Source: an uncultured Spirochaetaceae bacterium (lineage in GTDB: Bacteria > Spirochaetota > Spirochaetia > Treponematales > Treponemataceae). Taken from it: 64,000 nucleotides of DNA. Shown here piece after piece: positions 18,017 to 26,387 of the stretch. How positions within the stretch are numbered: position 1 is the first letter of the stretch; every line of letters begins with the position of its first letter. The position numbers were made by a program, and so were the translations under genes. The stretch is from contig CADANN010000004.1 in the NCBI GenBank assembly GCA_902789325.1, positions 1 to 64,000 of the forward strand, in the 5' to 3' direction. The notes below the pieces were generated by a model. The model saw nothing but the letters and a program-made list of their open reading frames with translations, did no database searches and was not told the origin of the DNA.

Positions 18017-18676
18017 ATGAAGAAAACTGTGTTTATTACATTTTTGATGCTGATTTTGAATTCAAGTTTTATGATGGCTTTAGATATTGTTACGCTTGAA
18101 CCGCTTAAAGAAAATGAGAGCCTTCGTCTTGATTACCAGAAGAGAGTACTGAATGTTGAAAAAACATCGGGTAATACTACTGAGATTTACTATACCTGTA
18201 AAAGTGAATGGGGAGCCTGGCAGATTTCTTCCGATAAACGGAAAGTGCTTATATATGAAAATGGAATGCATGATTTATATCTTCTGGATGGAAATGATGG
18301 GACTATAACTTATAAAGGACAGTTTAATCATTCGGCTTTTCCAAGTGCTGACTTTAAATATCTGATAACTCCAATCCTGGTTCCTGAAGATAGAATGAGA
18401 AATCTTTTTGTATATGATATGGAAACAATGAAAGAGTTATATAATTTTCCATGGATTTCACAAAGAGAGCATTTTCGGACAGAAGGGGATTTTTCATTTA
18501 GATTTTATCGCTCTCTGGACCCAGGCTTTGATTTTGTTATTTATTCACTTGGAGAAGCGGGGGAGGCCTTTGCGTATTCTTTGCTAAACGCAGAGACAAA
18601 AGATTTCTGTGAATTCATTTTTGAGAATCCGGAGCGAGTTCCAAAGCACAGTAATTATGAATGTGGCTGGGAATAA
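18017..18676 (+). CDS. Exported protein, possible partner or immunity protein of the RHS effector
   Basis: ATG 18017 is 1 nt after the RHS stop, with AAGGAG just upstream. The 219-residue product has a signal peptide (KTVFITFLMLILNSSFMMA). The mature part reads like a partial beta-propeller or WD-like repeat: WQISSDKRKVLIYENGMHDLYLLDG, then a second repeat around PSADFKYLITPIL and LFVYDMETMKELY. No enzyme motif is visible. In polymorphic-toxin loci the gene directly after an RHS C-terminus often encodes the cognate immunity protein. An exported immunity protein would protect the periplasm. Family unknown to me. Confidence 0.7.
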   Translation: MKKTVFITFLMLILNSSFMMALDIVTLEPLKENESLRLDYQKRVLNVEKTSGNTTEIYYTCKSEWGAWQISSDKRKVLIYENGMHDLYLLDGNDGTITYKGQFNHSAFPSADFKYLITPILVPEDRMRNLFVYDMETMKELYNFPWISQREHFRTEGDFSFRFYRSLDPGFDFVIYSLGEAGEAFAYSLLNAETKDFCEFIFENPERVPKHSNYECGWE

Positions 18677-18681
18677 AAAAA

Positions 18682-18718
18682 ACGACGAAGCGTTTCCATT
18701 TAGGAATTGCTTCGTCGT
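18682..18718 (-). terminator. Rho-independent terminator of the CobW-like gene
   Basis: ACGACGAAGC (18682-18691) and GCTTCGTCGT (18709-18718) form a perfect 10-bp stem. On the minus strand it is followed by a run of eight T, so it ends the gene that stops at 18742. The hairpin may also help end the plus-strand secretion operon, although no T-run follows on that side. Confidence 0.8.
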
Positions 18719-18741
18719 CTATGTTCAGACAATATTATCGA

Positions 18742-19992
18742 TTAGTCCAGACAAGCGTCGAGATTCTTACAAATCTCTTCCTTATCGAGGTGACGGCCAA
18801 TAATTACCATTTTAATCATGCGGTCGCCGACTTTTTCGTCCCAGTCTTTTTTCATTTCTGGTTCTTCGGCGAGAACTTTCTGCTGTTCTGCTGGTGGACA
18901 AGAAGCGAGCCAGTTTCCTGAATAGCCTGCCTGAATCTGACGGCCTGAAGTTTCAAGAACGTATGCCATGTCGTCTTCGTCGCTGAACCAGATTACACCC
19001 TTTGAACGGATGATGTTGCGTGGCCACTTTGAAGCAAACTCGTCGAGCTTCTGGCGGTTGAATGGACGGCGGCGGTAGTAAACAAATGAACCGATTCCGT
19101 ATTCGTCTTCGCTTTCTCCTTCGTGTTTGTGTTCATGGTGGTGATGGTGTCCGTGATGCTCGTGTTCGTCATGATCATCGTCGTCATCATCATGGTGGTG
19201 ATGCTCGTGCTCTTCGTGATCGTGGTCACCATGCTCGTGGTGGTCATGTTCGTCGTGATCATCATCGTCATCATCATCATCTTCGTGAGCATCGTGCTCT
19301 TCAAGAGCTTTTACCCAGCCTGCACTTGCATAAACTGTTTCAAAATCAAAGCGGTCTGTACCAATAATTTCTTCTACAGGAACTTCACAGCGTGTAGTTT
19401 CAATAACCTTTACAGTTGGCTGAATCTTGTTGATTACAGCGCGAACCATCTTCATCTGTTCGTCTGTAACAAGGTCGCGTTTGTTTACGATGAGAGTAGA
19501 ACAGAACTCAATCTGCTGAATCAAAAGTGATTCGATATCTTCTTCTTCAATTCCTTCTTTAAGAAGTGCTTTACCTTCATCAAACTCTTCTACAAGGCGG
19601 CTTGCATCAACAACGCCAACAACGTTATCAAGCTTGCCGATTTCGATTGTTTCGATTGCCTGTGCAATTGGCATTGGTTCACAAACACCACTTGCTTCAA
19701 TCATAATGTAGTCAAATTTTCCGGTTTTCATCAGGTTTTCAATCTGATTTACCATGTCTGATTTAAGAGTACAGCAGATACATCCGTTTGTGAGTGGAAC
19801 AAGACTGCTTGAATCTTCAATTTTTGCTTCTTTAGAAATAAGGCGTTCGTCTACGTTTACTTCACCAATATCATTTACAATTACTGCTACTTTGTAGCCT
19901 TTCTGATTTGTAAGAACCCGGTTCAAAAGGGTAGTCTTTCCTGCACCAAGATAACCGCACAAAAGTGTAATAGGGATTTTCTTTGTTGACAT
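18742..19992 (-). CDS. CobW/G3E-family GTPase metallochaperone with a His/Asp-rich loop
   Basis: This 416-residue protein starts at ATG 19992 with a GAGG site upstream. The N-terminal G domain has the P-loop GYLGAGKTTLL, the family metal site GCICC (about residue 75), EASGVCEP and the NKRD guanine motif. A CobW C-terminal domain (about 300-400: GIGSFVYYRRRPFNRQKL) follows. Between them, residues 230-298 are almost entirely His, Asp and Glu, a metal-buffering loop. Members insert or deliver Zn2+, Co2+ or Ni2+ to target enzymes using GTP. The loop points to zinc or nickel handling, but the client is unknown. No Zur-like site was recognised upstream. Confidence 0.9.
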   Translation of the reverse strand: MSTKKIPITLLCGYLGAGKTTLLNRVLTNQKGYKVAVIVNDIGEVNVDERLISKEAKIEDSSSLVPLTNGCICCTLKSDMVNQIENLMKTGKFDYIMIEASGVCEPMPIAQAIETIEIGKLDNVVGVVDASRLVEEFDEGKALLKEGIEEEDIESLLIQQIEFCSTLIVNKRDLVTDEQMKMVRAVINKIQPTVKVIETTRCEVPVEEIIGTDRFDFETVYASAGWVKALEEHDAHEDDDDDDDDHDEHDHHEHGDHDHEEHEHHHHDDDDDDHDEHEHHGHHHHHEHKHEGESEDEYGIGSFVYYRRRPFNRQKLDEFASKWPRNIIRSKGVIWFSDEDDMAYVLETSGRQIQAGYSGNWLASCPPAEQQKVLAEEPEMKKDWDEKVGDRMIKMVIIGRHLDKEEICKNLDACLD

Positions 19993-20075
19993 CTAAATAA
20001 CCTCACTATATATAGAATATAATAAAAAAAACGCTTAAAGTATACATTTTTCTATATGACAGTTTGAAAATGTGT

Positions 20076-20081
20076 TATAAT
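20076..20081 (+). promoter_or_regulatory. -10 box 7 nt before the start codon (leaderless candidate)
   Basis: TATAAT at 20076-20081 is followed by seven nt and then ATG 20089. There is no Shine-Dalgarno. A transcription start 7 nt after the -10 box would fall on the A of the ATG. No good -35 is visible. Confidence 0.5.
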
Positions 20082-20088
20082 TTAAAGA

Positions 20089-22044
20089 ATGAAGCGCAAA
20101 AGAATCTGTCTTGTAACGATTTCACCGGAAAGTGAATATACAAGCCGTGTAATGAAAGGTGTGCTTTCTCAGTGTAAGATTTATGGCTACGATGTTGTTG
20201 TAGTCACGGCTATGGTTTCAGTTTGCAATTATTATAAGAATTATCTTCATGGCGAACTAAACATTTACAATCTTATTAATTTTGACCTTTTTGATGGATT
20301 CATAATTACTCCAATTCCTATGACAGAAGACCAGAATATGTTTCTTTACACCAGACTGGTCGAGTTTTTCAAAAAATGTACTAAACCGGTTATTGCTCTT
20401 GATAAGGAATTTGGCGATTTTCCGGTTATTTATACGGATGATAAAACTCCTTTTAATAAAATCACGGAGCATTTAATAAGAGCTCATGGTTGTCGCGACT
20501 TTGATATTTTGACGGGGCCTGATAACTCGCAGCTTACGTACATGCGCTTGAATGGAATTCTTGAGGTTCTTAATGCAAATGATATTCTGGTAGATGAAAA
20601 CCGGATTTTCCGCGGTGACTACTGGTATACGGGGGGCGAGCGTCTTGCAAACCGCTATATTACTGGAGAACTTGACCTTCCAGATGCCGTAATCTGTCTT
20701 TCCGATCATATGGCAATCGGGCTTATCAACCGTCTGCAAAAAAATAATATAAAGGTTCCGGAAGATGTTATTGTTACCGGATTTGGTGCTGTTCGTGAGG
20801 CTGCCGCAAATACTCCGCCGGTAACTTCTTATGTTCCGAATCAGGCAAAAACCGGTGCCGAGGGTGTTAATTACCTTCGCTCTGTTATAGATGCTCAGGC
20901 AACGGTTCAGCCATATAAAGAAAACTTCAAAGATTCCCTTAAACTTGGTGCTTCCTGCGGTTGCGAAGAAGATTTTAATTATACGCGAGCTCACTTCCTC
21001 GAAGAGCGGGACAACACAAAATACAATTCCGACGATAAGCCAATCTGGAATAATATAAATATGACAATGCTGCAGGAAAGTTATATGGCAGAAAATCTTA
21101 CTGCAGCAGAAGATCCTTTCTCCTGCCTTGGAAAGATTTACGAGTCAAAATATCTTATAAGACCTTACAAGCATTTTTATATCTGTCTTAATGAAAACTG
21201 GCTTAACACAGATGCTGATATCACTGATGGATATAATGATAAGATTATGCTTGCTGTTTCTGCTGAGGCGGATTCAATGCTTCATGGCTGGAATAATCAT
21301 GTCTTTATTGGCGAGGGAAAAGAAAAACTCTTTTCTCGTCGTGAAATGCTTCCCGCCTTAAATGAAGAAAAAAAGGATACATTTGAAGATCCGCAGGTGT
21401 ACTTTTTTACTCCGCTTCATTTTGGGAATATCAGCCTTGGCTATGCGGTTTTACAGAATGATTTGAATGAGCAGGTGGGAATAGGCGAGGTCTATCGAAA
21501 TTATCTTCGTAATATAAACAACGCTCTTGAAATGACCAGAGCAAAATATCGTTCAACCTATCTTTCTGAACATGATGCAATGACTGGCCTAAAAAATCGC
21601 CGTGGTATGGAGCATGCAATTGCCGTTAAAATTGCTGAAGCCAGTGATGACGCCAAAATCTTTGCCATTGTAGCTGATATGGATGACCTGAAAAATCGAA
21701 ATGATAAATACGGACATTCAGAAGGGGATAACGGAATCAATCTTGTTGCAAATGCAATCCGAAGTATTACAGATGACAACGAAATCTGTGTGCGTGGCGG
21801 GGGCGATGAGTTTTTTGTACTTGGAGTCGGCGGTTATACAGACGCACACCTACGGGAAAAAATCTCCAGATTCAAAGGCTATATAGAAACTGCAAATGAA
21901 AGCATGACAATTCCCGTAGAGGCCAGCATAGGCTATAGTCTTGAACCGCTTGATAAATCAGAAAATTTTCAAATTGTACTAGACAAAGCTGATGTAAAGA
22001 TGTATGAAGACAAGCGAAGTAAAAAATCTGGAGTAAAAAAATGA
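20089..22044 (+). CDS. Sugar-binding-fold (LacI sensor-like) protein fused to a diguanylate cyclase
   Basis: This 651-residue protein lacks both a signal peptide and a helix-turn-helix, so it should be cytoplasmic. Residues 1-290 are a LacI/periplasmic-binding-protein type 1 ligand domain (RICLVTISPESEYTSRVMKG; PDAVICLSDHMAIGLINRL; IVTGFG). A linker region of about 200 residues with a possible GAF-like fold follows. The C-terminal GGDEF domain (about 490-645) has LSEHDAMTGLKNRRG and RGGGDEFF, so the catalytic motif is intact. No upstream RxxD inhibitory site is seen. It probably makes cyclic di-GMP in response to a sugar-like ligand. It overlaps the pyridoxal kinase gene by 4 nt. Confidence 0.87.
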   Translation: MKRKRICLVTISPESEYTSRVMKGVLSQCKIYGYDVVVVTAMVSVCNYYKNYLHGELNIYNLINFDLFDGFIITPIPMTEDQNMFLYTRLVEFFKKCTKPVIALDKEFGDFPVIYTDDKTPFNKITEHLIRAHGCRDFDILTGPDNSQLTYMRLNGILEVLNANDILVDENRIFRGDYWYTGGERLANRYITGELDLPDAVICLSDHMAIGLINRLQKNNIKVPEDVIVTGFGAVREAAANTPPVTSYVPNQAKTGAEGVNYLRSVIDAQATVQPYKENFKDSLKLGASCGCEEDFNYTRAHFLEERDNTKYNSDDKPIWNNINMTMLQESYMAENLTAAEDPFSCLGKIYESKYLIRPYKHFYICLNENWLNTDADITDGYNDKIMLAVSAEADSMLHGWNNHVFIGEGKEKLFSRREMLPALNEEKKDTFEDPQVYFFTPLHFGNISLGYAVLQNDLNEQVGIGEVYRNYLRNINNALEMTRAKYRSTYLSEHDAMTGLKNRRGMEHAIAVKIAEASDDAKIFAIVADMDDLKNRNDKYGHSEGDNGINLVANAIRSITDDNEICVRGGGDEFFVLGVGGYTDAHLREKISRFKGYIETANESMTIPVEASIGYSLEPLDKSENFQIVLDKADVKMYEDKRSKKSGVKK

Positions 22045-22874
22045 AACGTATCATCACAGTTCAGGATATCTCATGTGTAGGAAAATGCTCGCTTACTGTA
22101 GCACTTCCTGTTATTTCTGCAATGGGAGTTGAAGCCTGTGTTCTTCCTACAGCGGTTCTTTCTACCCATACTGCATTTAAAGGTTTTACCTTCCGCGACC
22201 TCACAGCTGACATTTCAAATATAACCGCTCACTGGAAGCAGGAAAAAATCGGTTTTGATGCAATTTATACAGGTTACCTTGGTTCCTTTGAACAGATTGA
22301 ACAGATGCATTCTTTGATTTCTGATTTTGGTGGCGGCAGTACTCGTGTAATTGTTGACCCTTGTATGGGTGATAATGGAGCTCTCTATTCAGGTTTTACT
22401 CCGGATTTTGCTAAGGCTATGGCAGGTCTTTGTTCAAAGGCCGATGTTATTGTTCCAAATCTTACTGAAGCAAGCTTTATGCTTGGCGTCCCATATGTAG
22501 CAGACGGATACACAAAAGAATACATAGAAGATTTAGTCCAGAAACTTGCGGGGCTGGGATCCCGACGAGTAGTGCTTAAGGGCGTTTCTTTTGATGATAA
22601 AAAAATCGGCATTGTATCTTATGATTCGCAAAATCAAAAAATCAGCTGGTACTTCCACGAAAAAATGCCGCAGAGTTTTCATGGCACTGGTGATATTTTT
22701 GCAAGTGTTCTTACAGGAGCTCTGGTTCGTGGTTTTGAACTTCAGGAAGCATGCCGTCTTGCAGCTGATTTTGTTGTAGAGGCAATTCGCGCAACTTTGA
22801 GCCATAAAGACTATAACTGGTATGGAGTAGACTTTGAGAGTGCTATTCCATTCCTTGTAGAGCGGCTCAAATAA
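22041..22874 (+). CDS. Pyridoxal/pyridoxamine kinase (PdxK/PdxY family)
   Basis: This 277-residue ribokinase-fold enzyme phosphorylates vitamin B6 vitamers with ATP. It starts with ITVQDISCVGKCSLTVALP, has IVDPCMGDNG and VPNLTEASFMLG in the middle, and the GTGDIFASVLTGAL anion-hole motif with its catalytic Asp near residue 215. Length and motif order match PdxY/PdxK. The start overlaps the upstream stop (ATGA), so the pair is co-translated. The link to cyclic di-GMP signalling is probably only operon convenience. Confidence 0.88.
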   Translation: MKRIITVQDISCVGKCSLTVALPVISAMGVEACVLPTAVLSTHTAFKGFTFRDLTADISNITAHWKQEKIGFDAIYTGYLGSFEQIEQMHSLISDFGGGSTRVIVDPCMGDNGALYSGFTPDFAKAMAGLCSKADVIVPNLTEASFMLGVPYVADGYTKEYIEDLVQKLAGLGSRRVVLKGVSFDDKKIGIVSYDSQNQKISWYFHEKMPQSFHGTGDIFASVLTGALVRGFELQEACRLAADFVVEAIRATLSHKDYNWYGVDFESAIPFLVERLK

Positions 22875-23000
22875 AAATAACAAGAAAATAAGAAATCTCT
22901 AATTAATTTTTCTGTTACCTTTTAGCATTTTTATAGTTATATTTTAAAAGAACAGAAAACAGTTTTCATTCTTCATTTTAATTTTGAGGAGATACAAAAA

Positions 23001-24449
23001 ATGAAAAAACTTTTAAAGGTATTTGCGGCAGCCGCAATGCTGCTTTTTATTTCTTCACAGGCCTTTGCTGACCCACCTAAAAAAGGAGCTGATGCTTCAC
23101 TGAGTGTAGTTGAGGCACTTCAGAATTCTTTCCGTTCAATCAGTAACACAATGCTTCCTGCAGTTGTAGAAGTTGATGTTACCGAAACAAAGACTTATAC
23201 AGACCCGTTCGGCGGAATGACAAATCCGTTTGAATTCTTCTTTGGTTCACCTCGTGGTGGAGATGATGATAACGAAAATAAGAAAAAACAGCGTGAGTAT
23301 GAATCAAAAGGTCTTGGTTCTGGTGTAATCGTACGCAAAACTGGAAATACCTATTACGTACTTACAAATAATCACGTTGCTGGTAATGCATCAAAAATCA
23401 GTATTAAACTTAATGATGAACGCGAGTTTGAAGGAAAGCTTGTTGGTGCAGATAGCCGCATTGACGTAGCTCTTGTTTCTTTTGAATCAAAAGACTCTTC
23501 TATTCCAGTTGCAAGTCTTGGTGATTCAGACAAGGTTCAGCCAGGTGATATCTGTCTTGCATTCGGTGCACCTCTCGGATACAGCCAGTCTGTAACTCAG
23601 GGTATTGTAAGTGCCGTTGGCCGTTCAGAAAGTCATATGTCTGCAATCAGCGATTATATTCAGACAGATGCAGCTATTAACCAGGGTAACTCTGGTGGTC
23701 CGCTTGTAAATATTTATGGTGAAGTAATTGGTATCAACACATGGATTGCTTCTTCTTCTGGCGGTTCTGTTGGTCTTGGCTTTGCTATCCCAATCAACAA
23801 CCTTAAGTCTGCAATTGATTCCTTCATCAAGAAGGGTAAGGTTGTTTACGGCTGGGTTGGTATTTCCCTTGTTGATGTAACAAATGAATATAAGGAAGAA
23901 CTTGGAGTAAAAGATACTGACGGTGCATTTGCCGCAGAAGTATTCTCTAATTCTCCGGCTTTCAAGGGTGGCGTAAAACCGGGTGACTATATCATTGAGT
24001 TGAACGGTAAGAAGGTTAAGTCTACAAATCAGCTCGTACGCGATATTGGAAGTCTCGAAGCAGGGGCAACTGCAAGATTTACAGTAATTCGTGGCGGTAA
24101 GAAGATTCCTGATATTATTGTAAAAACAGAAGAGCGTGCTAACGAAGCTGATATCAACAACAGCAGAATGTGGCCAGGCTTTATTGCAAGTCCACTTACA
24201 GACAAAGCCCGCGAACAGCTCAAGATTGATGACAAGAAGGTTAAGGGTGTAATTGTTTCTAACGTAGAAGAGAAATCTCCTGCGGCAAGCCTGCGTATTC
24301 AGAATGGTGATGTAATTACCGCTGTAAACGGAAAGAAGATTACAAACCTTGCTGAGTTCTATGATGAACTTGCTTCAGCTCAGAAGTCTGTAAACTTCGA
24401 CATCTACAGCAACGGAGGCACAATTACAACAGGAACATACAGATTCTAA
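23001..24449 (+). CDS. htrA: Periplasmic serine protease of the HtrA/DegP family
   Basis: ATG 23001 follows TGAGGAG. A signal peptide (1-23) ends QAFA. The trypsin-like domain has His in TNNHVAG (about 125), Asp in SRIDVAL (about 155) and Ser in NQGNSGGPL (about 230). Two PDZ domains follow (about 290-375 and 395-480; second marked by VKGVIVSNVEEKSPAA). At 482 residues it matches DegP/DegQ. It degrades or refolds damaged envelope proteins in the periplasm. A strong terminator follows at 24501, so it is probably monocistronic. An Asn/Asp/Lys-rich insert (about 88-100) in the LA-loop region is lineage-specific. Confidence 0.94.
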   Translation: MKKLLKVFAAAAMLLFISSQAFADPPKKGADASLSVVEALQNSFRSISNTMLPAVVEVDVTETKTYTDPFGGMTNPFEFFFGSPRGGDDDNENKKKQREYESKGLGSGVIVRKTGNTYYVLTNNHVAGNASKISIKLNDEREFEGKLVGADSRIDVALVSFESKDSSIPVASLGDSDKVQPGDICLAFGAPLGYSQSVTQGIVSAVGRSESHMSAISDYIQTDAAINQGNSGGPLVNIYGEVIGINTWIASSSGGSVGLGFAIPINNLKSAIDSFIKKGKVVYGWVGISLVDVTNEYKEELGVKDTDGAFAAEVFSNSPAFKGGVKPGDYIIELNGKKVKSTNQLVRDIGSLEAGATARFTVIRGGKKIPDIIVKTEERANEADINNSRMWPGFIASPLTDKAREQLKIDDKKVKGVIVSNVEEKSPAASLRIQNGDVITAVNGKKITNLAEFYDELASAQKSVNFDIYSNGGTITTGTYRF

Positions 24450-24500
24450 TTTCCTTCTAAAACCTTTCTTTCTGACACCTGTTGTGAAATTTTTGAGTAA

Positions 24501-24549
24501 ATGGTATGTTTAGTAGATTATTTTTTTACTAAACATACCATCATTTTTT
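24501..24549 (+). terminator. Rho-independent terminator of htrA
   Basis: ATGGTATGTTTAGTA (24501-24515) and TACTAAACATACCAT (24527-24541) form a perfect 15-bp stem followed by CATTTTTTT. Confidence 0.85.
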
Positions 24550-24563
24550 TAACGAGGTCATAA

Positions 24564-26387
24564 ATGGCAGACGCAAAAGAAACTTGTCGTGCAATTATTG
24601 CAGCGGCTTTGAATGAATTTATCAAGGAAAAAGATCCTCAGGCAGAAGCTGTAGCAGCAGAAAATATTGTTATTCAGAATGCACCTAATCCAGAAATGGG
24701 AGATTTAGGAAGCCCTATGTTCGCTTTTGCAAAGGCTCTGCGAATGGCTCCACCTCAGATTGCCGCTGGCGTTGTTGCAAAAATTACAGATAAATCTTTT
24801 GGCGAGTTCATTGCAGTTGGTCCTTATGTAAACGTAAAACTCGACAAATCTGGAGCTGCAAGTCCTATTCTTAAGGCAATCAAAGCACAGGGCGATACTT
24901 ATGGCTCTCTCAGTAGCGACGGTAAAAAGCCTCTCGAAGGCCGCCGTGTAATGATAGAGTTCTCTTCTCCAAATACAAACAAGCCTCTTCACCTTGGTCA
25001 CGTTCGCAATGATGCCCTCGGTGAATCTGTAAGCCGCATTCTCAAAGCTGCCGGTGCAGATGTTTATAAGGTAGACCTCATCAATAACCGTGGTGTTCAT
25101 ATCTGTAAATCTATGCTCGCATATAAACTTTTTCATGAGGCAAATGGCGACACTCCGGAAAGTCTTGGCATGAAGGGTGATCACTTTGTTGGTCAGTGCT
25201 ATGTTGAGTTTGATAAATATCTTAAGGGTGAAAAAGATAAGCCTGAAACTGCACACCCTGAAGCAGCTCAGATGGCAGAAGATATGCTGATTAAATGGGA
25301 AGCAGGCGATCCTGAAGTTCACGCTCTCTGGGAAAAAATGAACGGCTGGACTTTTGATGGTGTAAAGGAAACTTACGAGCGTACTGGAATCAGTTTTGAT
25401 AAATACTACTTTGAAAGCGAAACCTACCTTAAGGGAAAAGACGAAATTATGAAGGGGCTTGAAAAGGGCGTTTTCTTTAAGGCAGAAGATGGTTCTGTGC
25501 GCATTGATGTAACTGATGTAGTAGGCAAGGGTAAAGACGAAGATAATCACGAAAAGGTTTTGCTCCGCAAGGACGGAACTTCTGTTTATATTACGCAGGA
25601 TATTGGAACTGCAATTTCACGCCACGATGACTGGGCTTTCAATCAACTGGTATATGTTGTAGCAAGTGAGCAGAATTATCACTTTAAGATTCTCTTCCAC
25701 ATCCTCAAAAAACTTGGCTTTGACTGGGCAGAAAAACTTTATCACCTCAGCTATGGTCTTGTAAATCTTCCTAGTGGACGTATGAAGAGCCGTGAAGGTA
25801 CTGTAGTTGATGCAGATGATTTAATTGATTCTCTCCACGAAGATGCACTTAAGGCAATCAAAGAACGCGGTCGTGATGATGAAGTAGGAGATGCAGATGA
25901 AGTTGCAGAAAAGGTAGCACTTGGTGCTCTTCATTATTATATGCTTCAGGCAACTCCAATTAAGGATATGCTTTTTAATCCGGAAGAATCTTTGAGCTTC
26001 AACGGAAATACTGGTCCATATCTTCAGTATATGGGTGCGCGCATTAATTCTATTCTTGGCAAGGCAGCAGATGCTGGTCTTAAAGAAGATGATTCAGATG
26101 AAGCAGTTGCACTTTTGACTGGTGAAGATGAATGGGCACTTATCCGTCAGCTTGGAAACTATCCGGAAGTAATTGCAAAGGCTGCAGAAGGTTTGAACCC
26201 TAGCGAAGTTGCTGCTTATGTTTATGACGTAGCAAAACTCTTCAGCAAGTTCTATCAGAACTGTCCAATTGTAAATGCGGAAGATAAAAAGCTTGCTGGT
26301 GCACGTTTGTATCTCGCAGCCTGCACACTCCAGGTAATCAAGAATGCTATGAAACTTGTTCTTGTACCTTACCTTGAAAAGATGTAA
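24564..26387 (+). CDS. argS: Arginyl-tRNA synthetase
   Basis: This 607-residue class I synthetase charges tRNA-Arg. The N-terminal Arg-tRNA additional domain (1-110) has [17 protein letters not shown]. The HIGH signature reads HLGH within [17 protein letters not shown] (about 140). The KMSKS-equivalent region is [17 protein letters not shown], and a DALR anticodon-binding domain ends the protein ([17 protein letters not shown]). ATG 24564 has an ACGAGG site upstream. The 3' end overlaps the convergent histidine kinase gene by 19 nt, leaving no room for a separate terminator. Confidence 0.96.
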   Translation: MADAKETCRAIIAAALNEFIKEKDPQAEAVAAENIVIQNAPNPEMGDLGSPMFAFAKALRMAPPQIAAGVVAKITDKSFGEFIAVGPYVNVKLDKSGAASPILKAIKAQGDTYGSLSSDGKKPLEGRRVMIEFSSPNTNKPLHLGHVRNDALGESVSRILKAAGADVYKVDLINNRGVHICKSMLAYKLFHEANGDTPESLGMKGDHFVGQCYVEFDKYLKGEKDKPETAHPEAAQMAEDMLIKWEAGDPEVHALWEKMNGWTFDGVKETYERTGISFDKYYFESETYLKGKDEIMKGLEKGVFFKAEDGSVRIDVTDVVGKGKDEDNHEKVLLRKDGTSVYITQDIGTAISRHDDWAFNQLVYVVASEQNYHFKILFHILKKLGFDWAEKLYHLSYGLVNLPSGRMKSREGTVVDADDLIDSLHEDALKAIKERGRDDEVGDADEVAEKVALGALHYYMLQATPIKDMLFNPEESLSFNGNTGPYLQYMGARINSILGKAADAGLKEDDSDEAVALLTGEDEWALIRQLGNYPEVIAKAAEGLNPSEVAAYVYDVAKLFSKFYQNCPIVNAEDKKLAGARLYLAACTLQVIKNAMKLVLVPYLEKM

